From the NCBI GenBank assembly GCA_910589145.1, contig CAJUSD010000047.1, positions 1 to 19,885 of the forward strand: a stretch of DNA of 19,885 bases. The letters are read 5' to 3'. Source of the DNA: an uncultured Oscillospiraceae bacterium (lineage in GTDB: Bacteria; Bacillota; Clostridia; Oscillospirales; Ruminococcaceae). The notes beneath the pieces are model-generated. The model worked only from the letters and a program-made list of their open reading frames with translations, was not told the origin of the DNA and did no database searches. Position 1 is the first letter of the stretch, and each line of letters opens with the position of its first letter. Positions 15,409 to 19,885 of this stretch are shown here, in pieces. A program made the translations under genes and the position numbers.

Positions 15409-15497
15409 GGAAGCGTATCGAAGTGGTCATAACGGGACTGACTCGAAATCAGTTGATCCGAAAGGATCCGTGGGTTCGAATCCCACCGCTTCCGCCA
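15409..15497 (+). tRNA. tRNA-Ser(CGA)
   Basis: An 89-nt gene including the encoded CCA. Acceptor arms GGAAGCG (15409-15415) and CGCTTCC (15487-15493) pair fully, with discriminator G. The anticodon stem ACTGA/TCAGT encloses loop CTCGAAA, anticodon CGA, which reads UCG. A long variable arm (GATCC-GAAA-GGATC) marks a class II serine tRNA. The T arm has GTGGGTTCGAATCCCAC. The gene is intact. tRNA-Ser genes are common integration sites, and recombinase remnants lie downstream, but I found no duplicated tRNA 3' end in the window. Confidence 0.95.
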
Positions 15498-15501
15498 AAA
15501 G

Positions 15502-15540
15502 AATAATCGGCACTGCTTTCTAAGAGCAGTGCCGATTATT
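15502..15540 (+). terminator. Hairpin terminator after tRNA-Ser
   Basis: Perfect 16-bp arms, AATAATCGGCACTGCT (15502-15517) and its complement (15525-15540), 7-nt loop, beginning 5 nt after the tRNA CCA. The stem ends in ATTATT rather than a separate T-run. The next gene starts 26 bp later, so any readthrough would express it. Confidence 0.75.
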
Positions 15541-15565
15541 GAAAATTTGCTTGGGAGGGATTCGC

Positions 15566-15763
15566 GTGCCGGATTACAAGGCTATGTATTATCACTTGGC
15601 GGGGCGCATGGCAACAGCGGTTGATGCGCTGGAGGCGACCACCAACGCGCTGGTTGACATCACCGAAAAGCTGAAGCTGGCGCAGCAGGCCACAGAGGAA
15701 ATGTTCATTTCCGCTCCTGGCGATGATGGGGATTCTCCGGATAATGAATCCGTTTCAGGGTAA
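15566..15763 (+). CDS. Small acidic coiled-coil protein, 65 residues
   Basis: The start is GTG 15566 with GGGAGG at 15553-15558; an in-frame TTG at 15539 lies inside the tRNA terminator. After PDYKAMYYHLAGRM comes a helix-forming stretch with heptad-like Ala/Leu spacing (VDALEATTNALVDITEKLKL), then an acidic disordered tail. From memory, near-identical small hypothetical proteins recur in gut Clostridia, often near integrated elements; function unknown. The gene is clearly GC-richer than the surrounding noncoding DNA, and is followed by a hairpin with T-run at 15822-15866. It has no visible partner gene. Confidence 0.72.
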   Translation: MPDYKAMYYHLAGRMATAVDALEATTNALVDITEKLKLAQQATEEMFISAPGDDGDSPDNESVSG

Positions 15764-15821
15764 AAACTGCTATCTGCGAATTCTATGGACTGTATTTATA
15801 GTGCTGCGATGTTCCATCTTT

Positions 15822-15866
15822 AAGGAGTGATTTTTGTCGGTATGATGAAAGTTACTCCTTCTTTTT
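15822..15866 (+). terminator. Terminator after the small coiled-coil gene
   Basis: AAGGAGTGA (15822-15830) pairs with TTACTCCTT (15852-15860) with one G-T pair, and the run CTTTTTT follows. The 21-nt loop is long, but the T-run supports termination on the plus strand. Confidence 0.55.
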
Positions 15867-15946
15867 TACCTTTTTTATGAGGCTTTTTGAGGGTTCCCTT
15901 GAAAAATATATTCTGGATTGGGTTGAATTTGGAATGTTTCAAATTT

Positions 15947-16180
15947 TTACATACCCTTTCTTAGCCTGTTTGAAACCCGTGGAAATTCGTTTATTATGTC
16001 ATAGTAGGCGTCGTAGTCGTTTTAGCATACTATCCCCATTGCTTTTTTTAATTCTTCCGCTTCATTGTGTACATATAGTTCTGAGGCCACCTTAATGCCA
16101 CGGTATCCCATGAGCTTTTGTATTGTGTAAATATCTACCCCGCACCGCCGGAATTCTGTTCCATTCGAAAAAAATAGCAT
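15947..16180 (-). pseudogene. Tyrosine recombinase (integrase) C-terminal remnant
   Basis: On the minus strand, from ATG 16180, the reading frame contains GVDIYTIQKLMGYRGIKVA followed by ELYVHNEAEELKKAM, the end of a tyrosine recombinase with the nucleophile Tyr in ELYVH. The second active-site His (usually LMGH) is Tyr here. An in-frame TAA at 16022-16024 interrupts the frame, after which 24 more sensible codons (NDYDAYYDIINEFPRVSNRL and on) run to a TAA at 15947-15949. The N-terminal catalytic Arg regions are missing, and nothing convincing extends beyond about 16210. It is a dead fragment and marks an old integration event beside tRNA-Ser. The rest of 15764-16313 is AT-rich and shows only the terminators. 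Confidence 0.8.
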
Positions 16181-16268
16181 TCAAAATCATAGATGCCAAA
16201 GGCGTAAAATGAGAATTTACCCAGATTCAAATCTCTGGTTTATCCCAAAATTTCAATATAACAGAGTA

Positions 16269-16313
16269 AAGGCCCTTTTTGAACCGGTTGGTTTGAAAAA
16301 GGGCCTTTTTTGT
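16269..16313. terminator. Terminator between the integrase remnant and coaX
   Basis: AAGGCCCTTTTTGAACC (16269-16285) pairs with GGTTTGAAAAAGGGCCTT (16290-16307) with one bulged base. A T-run (TTTTTT) follows on the plus strand; on the minus strand only TTT follows. It lies 7 nt beyond the coaX stop, so it probably ends the panT-coaX transcript and may work in both directions. Confidence 0.75.
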
Positions 16314-17096
16314 TTACTTCTTATTTTTGCTGAGATGATTTTTCAGATAAATCTGGTACAGACCCTTGAGCAGCAAATCTTTTTCCAAGATGATCTTCCT
16401 CCGGCAGAAGGGAATCACAAACTGCGCCATGCCACCGGTAGCTACCACGGCGGCTTCCTGTCCAAGCTCTTCCTCCACCCGGTCCAGCATCCCATCCAGC
16501 ATTGCCGCTGTCCCAAAAATGATCCCGCTGCGCATACACTCCTCGGTATTTTTTCCAATGACCCGCTTCGGCTGGTTCAGACGGATGCCGGGAAGCTGCG
16601 CCGTCCTGGAAGTGAGTGCCTCCAGCGAGATACGCACACCGGGAATGATACAACCTCCCAGATAAACATTACCCTTCCCTACTACCTCAATGGTGGTGGC
16701 GGTCCCCAGATCCAACAGGATTAGCGGTGGCTCATATTCCGCCAAAGCAGCCACCGCTATCACAATGCGGTCGCTGCCCACCTGAGAAGGGGTGTCCATC
16801 TGGATATTCAGCCCGGTTTTGATGCCCGGTTCTACCACCATGGGAGCCTTGTGGATCACTTTCATGATTCCGGTATTGACCGAGTTGAACACCGGCGGCA
16901 CCACCGAGGAGATGATGCAGTCCTCCACATCCTTCGGCTGCACCTCAAACAGGGATAGGATATTTTTGATCTCCACGCCGTATTGGTCAGAGGTCTTGAT
17001 GTATTCAGTGGCAATGCGGGCCTCGAACAGAATCTTTCCCTTCCGTATGCCGCCTACAGTGATATTGGTATTGCCAATGTCGATGGCAAGAAGCAT
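16314..17096 (-). CDS. coaX: Type III pantothenate kinase CoaX
   Basis: 260 residues, typical for CoaX. It phosphorylates pantothenate with ATP in the first step of CoA synthesis; the type III enzyme is an acetate/sugar kinase-fold (ASKHA) protein insensitive to CoA feedback. The phosphate motif DIGNTN is at 6-11. GSDR at 107-110 sits in the pantothenate region, with the catalytic Asp109 pattern of G-x-D-R. DLGTATT at 129-135 binds phosphate, followed by GGCIIPG at 147-153. The ATG at 17096 is 10 bp after the panT stop, so import and phosphorylation are cotranscribed. Composition is clearly richer in G+C than the genes left of 15000, which suggests a different origin or recent acquisition. 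Confidence 0.95.
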   Translation of the reverse strand: MLLAIDIGNTNITVGGIRKGKILFEARIATEYIKTSDQYGVEIKNILSLFEVQPKDVEDCIISSVVPPVFNSVNTGIMKVIHKAPMVVEPGIKTGLNIQMDTPSQVGSDRIVIAVAALAEYEPPLILLDLGTATTIEVVGKGNVYLGGCIIPGVRISLEALTSRTAQLPGIRLNQPKRVIGKNTEECMRSGIIFGTAAMLDGMLDRVEEELGQEAAVVATGGMAQFVIPFCRRKIILEKDLLLKGLYQIYLKNHLSKNKK

Positions 17097-17106
17097 AATG
17101 ATTCTC

Positions 17107-17778
17107 CTAAATCAATCTATTTATTTTTCCCCCGCCAGCCGAAGGGTTTCCCTTGGAGCCCTTGAGAAAGGGCAGATGCAGCAGCACCTTCCCGATGGCG
17201 GTGACCAGTATCAGTGCCACCAACGCCTCCAGTACGCTGGATCCGGTGATGATACCCATGATCAAGCCAAACACGGCATCCAGGCTGGCGCCCATAGCCA
17301 GGGCGTATTCCGGCTTCAGCAGAAAATAGATGCTGCCCATAACAAATACCGTATTGGTCATAGAGCCCACAAACCCCACGATGGGCAGCACGATCATATC
17401 ATTCAGTTTGACCTTTTTCAGCCAGATCCAAAGCCAGCCAGCCAATACGCCGATCATGATCCGGCAGCCCACCGATATCCAAACAGCCTTCAGCGCCCCG
17501 CCTATGGTGGGTGCAATAAAAGGTGAAAAGGCAAAGGACAGCACTTTCGGCGCAATGGTATTGCTGATCAGAGAGCAAATGCCGAAGACGCCGCCCAGAA
17601 TACCGCCGGCCAGCGGCCCAAATAAAACCGCGCCCAGAATCACTGGGATATGGGTGGTGGTCGCATTGATGATAGGGGTTGGGATCAGGCCCAGAGGCGT
17701 GTTGGCCAGCAGGACCACGATGGCGGCCATCATGGTGGTGCCTGCCATCCAACGGATGTTGTACTTGTTTTTCTTCAT
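17107..17778 (-). CDS. panT: ECF transporter S component, probable pantothenate (PanT)
   Basis: 223 residues with about six hydrophobic helices and no ATPase domain, as expected for the substrate-binding S component of an energy-coupling-factor importer; the shared EcfA/EcfA'/EcfT module would be encoded elsewhere. The N-terminal helix holds the small-residue pattern AGTTMMAAIVVLLA that contacts EcfT in the family. The loop GPLAGGILGGVFGICSLI is typical of PanT/RibU-like S components. Pantothenate specificity rests on the coupling to coaX 10 bp downstream and on coaBC opposite. The ATG at 17778 has AGGAGG at 9-nt spacing. A promoter lies at 17872-17899, and a GC-rich hairpin occupies the leader. 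Confidence 0.88.
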   Translation of the reverse strand: MKKNKYNIRWMAGTTMMAAIVVLLANTPLGLIPTPIINATTTHIPVILGAVLFGPLAGGILGGVFGICSLISNTIAPKVLSFAFSPFIAPTIGGALKAVWISVGCRIMIGVLAGWLWIWLKKVKLNDMIVLPIVGFVGSMTNTVFVMGSIYFLLKPEYALAMGASLDAVFGLIMGIITGSSVLEALVALILVTAIGKVLLHLPFLKGSKGNPSAGGGKINRLI

Positions 17779-17834
17779 AGATGCTTACCTCCTGCTGCCG
17801 CTCCGCTTCCAGCGGATGCAGCGCAATAGTGTGA

Positions 17835-17860
17835 GGGCGAAGGAGCAGCCTCCGCCGCCC
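17835..17860 (-). promoter_or_regulatory. GC-rich hairpin in the panT-coaX leader
   Basis: GGGCGAAGGAG (17835-17845) pairs with CTCCGCCGCCC (17850-17860) at nine of eleven positions around a 4-nt loop. It would lie at the extreme 5' end of the transcript from the promoter at 17872-17899. It may stabilise the mRNA or take part in control; I recognise no riboswitch class here. Confidence 0.45.
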
Positions 17861-17871
17861 TCCGATATTTT

Positions 17872-17899
17872 ATTATATAAGAAAATAACGATATTGCAA
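17872..17899 (-). promoter_or_regulatory. Promoter of panT-coaX
   Basis: On the minus strand TTGCAA (17894-17899) is followed after 16 bp by a perfect TATAAT (17872-17877). It points to panT, whose start is about 95 bp away. Confidence 0.7.
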
Positions 17900-18016
17900 G
17901 AGCTTTTTATGATCTACCGTGTTTTTTAACAGATTTGTCAGCTTATCCAGAAATTTTTCCATTTAGGGCTTGTTTGAAAAATCAGCAGAAACAGACAATT
18001 TGTATAAAGGCAATCC

Positions 18017-18075
18017 TGCACAATCCCCCACTAGCCAAACCAGCGGTATGTCTTTTTGGTTATTGTGCATTTTTT
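18017..18075 (+). terminator. Terminator-like hairpin upstream of coaBC
   Basis: TGCACAAT (18017-18024) pairs with ATTGTGCA (18062-18069), an inner CCAAA/TTTGG stem can form, and six T residues follow. It lies 54 bp before the coaBC -35 box, with no gene upstream on the plus strand, so it may block incoming transcription or end an unrecognised small RNA. Confidence 0.45.
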
Positions 18076-18128
18076 AAACATAACCTAGTCAGGGATGTGT
18101 ATCAAAAAGAAAAATTCCCACCAAAGAC

Positions 18129-18157
18129 TTTACAGTGGCGGCGGAACTTTGTATAAT
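18129..18157 (+). promoter_or_regulatory. coaBC promoter
   Basis: TTTACA (18129-18134), a 17-bp spacer and perfect TATAAT (18152-18157) precede the coaBC ATG by about 40 bp. Confidence 0.75.
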
Positions 18158-18197
18158 ATGGTATCGAAAACAGCCTTTTATGACAAGGAGGCCCCCT

Positions 18198-19397
18198 ATG
18201 CTAAAAGAAAAAACCATCCTTTTGGGCATCACCGGCGGTATCGCCGCCTACAAGGCAGCCAGCCTTGCTTCCGCCTTGGTAAAGCTTCATGCCAATGTGG
18301 AAGTGGTGATGACCGAAAACGCCACCAAGTTTATCGCCCCCCTGACGTTTGAGCAGCTCACCGGCCGGAAGACAATGGTGGATACCTTTGACCGGAACTT
18401 TGTCCATCAGGTGGAACACATTGCTCTGGCCGACCGCACCGATCTGGTGCTTATCGCCCCCGCCACCGCCAATGTCTGCGCCAAGCTGGCCCACGGCCTG
18501 GCGGATGATATGCTGACTACTACCGTTCTGGCCTGCGACTGCCCCAAGCTTATCGCCCCCGCCATGAACACCCGTATGTACGATAATCCTGTGACCCAAG
18601 ACAATCTGCAAACACTGTCCCGCTATGGCTGGCAGGTGATCACGCCGGCCGTCGGCCGTCTGGCCTGTGGTACGGTGGGTACAGGTAAGATGCCTGAGCC
18701 TGAAACGCTGGTTCAGCATATCCTGCGGGAGATCGCCCTGCCTCACGATCTCTCCGGGCAAAAGGTGCTGGTCACTGCTGGCCCCACACAGGAGGCATTG
18801 GACCCTGTGCGCTGCCTCACCAATCATTCTACCGGAAAAATGGGCTATGCTATTGCGCGCATGGCGATGCTCCGTGGCGCCGATGTGACCCTGATTTCCG
18901 GTCCCACCAGTCTGAAACCGCCTCCCTTTGTGGAGATGGTGCCGGTGGTTTCTGCCAGGGATATGTTTGAGGCGGTCACCTCCTGCAGTGGGCAGGCCAC
19001 CATGATCTTCAAGGCGGCGGCGGTGGCTGACTACACCCCTGCCAGCTGCAGCGATGACAAGATAAAAAAACAGGAGAGCGATTTGTCCATCCCCCTGCGC
19101 CGCACCCAGGACATCTTGCAGCACCTAGGGGCCAACCGTCGACCGGAGCAGGTGATCTGCGGCTTTTCCATGGAGACACAGAATATGCTGGAGAACAGTC
19201 GAAAAAAGCTGGAAAAGAAAAGGGTGGATATGATCTGCGCCAACAATCTGAAAGTCGCCGGTGCAGGCTTTGGCGCCGACACCAACATCCTTACCCTTAT
19301 CACAGCGGAGGATGTGGAGGAGCTGCCCTTGATGTCCAAAGAGGAGGCCGCTGGAACAATTCTTGACCGGGCTTTGGCCCTCCAGTCCTCGAGATAA
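18198..19397 (+). CDS. coaBC: Bifunctional phosphopantothenoylcysteine synthetase/decarboxylase CoaBC
   Basis: 399 residues, the normal length. It joins cysteine to 4'-phosphopantothenate (CoaB, CTP-dependent) and decarboxylates the product to 4'-phosphopantetheine (CoaC, FMN-dependent). The CoaC half (1-185) shows LLGITGGIAAYKAASL, active-site His74 in VEHIALAD, PAMNTRMY at 121-128 and the flap Cys157 in LACGTVGTGKMPEPE. The CoaB half (from about 188) shows VTAGPTQEALDPVRCLTNHS and STGKMGYAIA, then the FKAAAVADYTP motif with its catalytic Lys. The start is ATG 18198 with AAGGAGG at 18185-18191; an in-frame ATG at 18135 lies inside the promoter. It is divergent from panT-coaX. All catalytic residues are present. 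Confidence 0.96.
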   Translation: MLKEKTILLGITGGIAAYKAASLASALVKLHANVEVVMTENATKFIAPLTFEQLTGRKTMVDTFDRNFVHQVEHIALADRTDLVLIAPATANVCAKLAHGLADDMLTTTVLACDCPKLIAPAMNTRMYDNPVTQDNLQTLSRYGWQVITPAVGRLACGTVGTGKMPEPETLVQHILREIALPHDLSGQKVLVTAGPTQEALDPVRCLTNHSTGKMGYAIARMAMLRGADVTLISGPTSLKPPPFVEMVPVVSARDMFEAVTSCSGQATMIFKAAAVADYTPASCSDDKIKKQESDLSIPLRRTQDILQHLGANRRPEQVICGFSMETQNMLENSRKKLEKKRVDMICANNLKVAGAGFGADTNILTLITAEDVEELPLMSKEEAAGTILDRALALQSSR

Positions 19398-19440
19398 TTT
19401 GGATGACTGCCGGCGGCATCTAAAGTGTTGCGATGTTCCA

Positions 19441-19496
19441 AAAAGAAAAGTCTACAAGCGAGTTTGCGCCGCTTGTAGACTTTTCTTTTTTTCTGA
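19441..19496 (+). terminator. Intrinsic terminator of coaBC
   Basis: Perfect 20-bp arms, 19441-19460 and 19470-19489, with a 9-nt loop and a following T-run. Its A-rich start and T-rich end would let it work in both directions, so it also separates coaBC from the recombinase remnants. Confidence 0.88.
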
Positions 19497-19502
19497 CCTT
19501 CC

Positions 19503-19637
19503 TCAAGAGGACAGCTTTGAATTGTAGTCCAGATGTGCATAGACGTTAGCGGTAGTCGAAAAATCGCTATGCCCCATCCATTCCTGAATTTGCTTCATCG
19601 GAACACTGTTCGCCAGCAGGAGCGAGGCACAGCTATG
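19503..19637 (-). pseudogene. Second tyrosine recombinase remnant (C-terminal fragment)
   Basis: On the minus strand 44 codons end at TGA (19503-19505). They encode HSCASLLLANSVPMKQIQ, then WMGHSDFSTTANVYAHLD, the standard end of a phage/ICE integrase with first active-site His, second His (MGH) and nucleophile Tyr in NVYAHLD. Similarity starts abruptly at His (19635-19637): two codons upstream the frame meets TAA, and the preceding Leu-Arg of the usual LRH motif is absent. The N-terminal 85-90 percent of the protein is missing, so this is a truncation at a rearrangement breakpoint. Confidence 0.85.
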
Positions 19638-19714
19638 CCCTTACGGTATAATAAGGATAAATCGGAAAACCCATTATTACCAAGGGTTTCAAGTTATAAG
19701 GAAGTAATTTCAGA

Positions 19715-19885
19715 CTAGGCGGTATAGCCCCGATTACAAGGGCTGTGCCGTCTTTTCGAGTTCCTATGCGCCTTGCCGCTTGGTTGCACGGCAGAGAGGA
19801 AATTGATTTCACCCACAAAGTTGAATACATTATCTACTTTCTGTACCCGCTTCCCGTCCACTTTTTCCGGCGCATGGACTATGAT
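19715..19885 (-). CDS. C-terminal end of a large serine recombinase (partial, runs off the window)
   Basis: An open minus-strand frame of 56 codons ends at TAG (19715-19717) and continues past 19885. It reads IIVHAPEKVDGKRVQKVDNV followed by FNFVGEI. From memory this is the DUF4368-type tail of TndX/TnpX-like large serine recombinases, which integrate and excise clostridial transposons and ICEs. After FVGEI the residues are less typical, so the end may be altered by a frameshift. The enzyme's catalytic part must lie right of the window. It sits only 77 bp from the tyrosine recombinase fragment. Confidence 0.65.
   Translation of the reverse strand: MIVHAPEKVDGKRVQKVDNVFNFVGEINFLSAVQPSGKAHRNSKRRHSPCNRGYTA

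Noticed and set aside
15409..15497. tRNA-Ser 3' end as the attachment site of the CoA region
   Set aside because: The obvious candidate, but I could not find a second copy of the tRNA 3' end sequence in the window, so no att pair can be claimed.
15877..16095. 72-codon plus-strand frame
   Set aside because: It lies opposite the integrase remnant, which explains the bases better; it has no ribosome binding site or family.
16792..17526. 244-codon plus-strand frame across coaX and panT
   Set aside because: It is antisense to two well-supported genes, and its His/Gln/Tyr-rich second half is typical of a shadow frame.
17965..17985. GGGCTTGTTTGAAAAA, similar to the GAGCCTGT ends of the MITE-like elements
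   Set aside because: No matching opposite end or flanking TAA duplication was found nearby, so the likeness is probably chance.
18201..19124. 307-codon open frame antisense to coaBC
   Set aside because: It is the shadow of GC-rich codon usage in coaBC: low-complexity Gly/His/Arg composition, no family motif, no ribosome binding site, and complete overlap with a certain gene.
1..19885. CRISPR array, rRNA, SRP RNA, tmRNA or RNase P RNA
   Set aside because: No regularly spaced direct repeats and none of the conserved core sequences of these RNAs were seen in the gaps.

Overview
This window looks like a chromosomal segment of a Gram-positive anaerobe of class Clostridia, probably an Oscillospirales/Ruminococcaceae-type gut bacterium. 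The basis is strong AGGAGG-type ribosome binding sites, Obg and Mini-RNase III genes, a YtrA-type GntR/ABC operon, a pantothenate ECF transporter, a CCA-encoding tRNA-Ser and gut-clostridial recombinase remnants. The lineage call is inference from gene content; no rRNA is present.

Layout. (1) 40-1705, minus strand: a small serine recombinase, a perfect 17-bp hairpin, a start-less ORF and a uridine phosphorylase. (2) 1836-4498, plus strand: one operon under a strong promoter whose -10 overlaps a perfect inverted repeat. It encodes a GntR/YtrA-type repressor, an ABC ATPase, a permease, a 35-residue membrane miniprotein and a lipoprotein, and probably forms an envelope-stress or peptide-antibiotic export system repressed by its own regulator. 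(3) 4499-5193: a gene-poor stretch with a MITE-like element, a terminator, gene debris and a dispersed structured repeat. (4) 5194-8118, minus: obg - mrnC - a glucose-dehydrogenase-like MDR enzyme. (5) 8492-11422, minus: trkH and trkA, a Trk potassium uptake pair. (6) 11649-11808: a second MITE-like element directly at the 3' end of a creatininase-family gene (11808-12563, minus). (7) 12712-14880, plus: a DUF402 protein and a large FAD-dependent dehydrogenase, followed by a second, inverted copy of the dispersed repeat. (8) 15409-15497: tRNA-Ser(CGA) with promoter and hairpin terminator, then a small GC-rich coiled-coil protein gene.

(9) 15947-19885: a coenzyme A module. panT and coaX read left, coaBC reads right, and a shared intergenic region holds both promoters. 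The module is visibly richer in G+C than the genes at 1-14880. Wreckage of a tyrosine recombinase lies to its left. To its right are a truncated tyrosine recombinase and the tail of a large serine recombinase. PanT would import pantothenate, CoaX phosphorylate it, and CoaBC convert 4'-phosphopantothenate to 4'-phosphopantetheine, so the three genes form a compact import-to-cofactor route.

The most interesting points are the CoA module set among recombinase remnants, the two related MITE-like elements, the dispersed 41-bp repeat pair, and the autoregulated ABC operon with an unannotated membrane miniprotein. I see no CRISPR array, rRNA or intact large mobile element.
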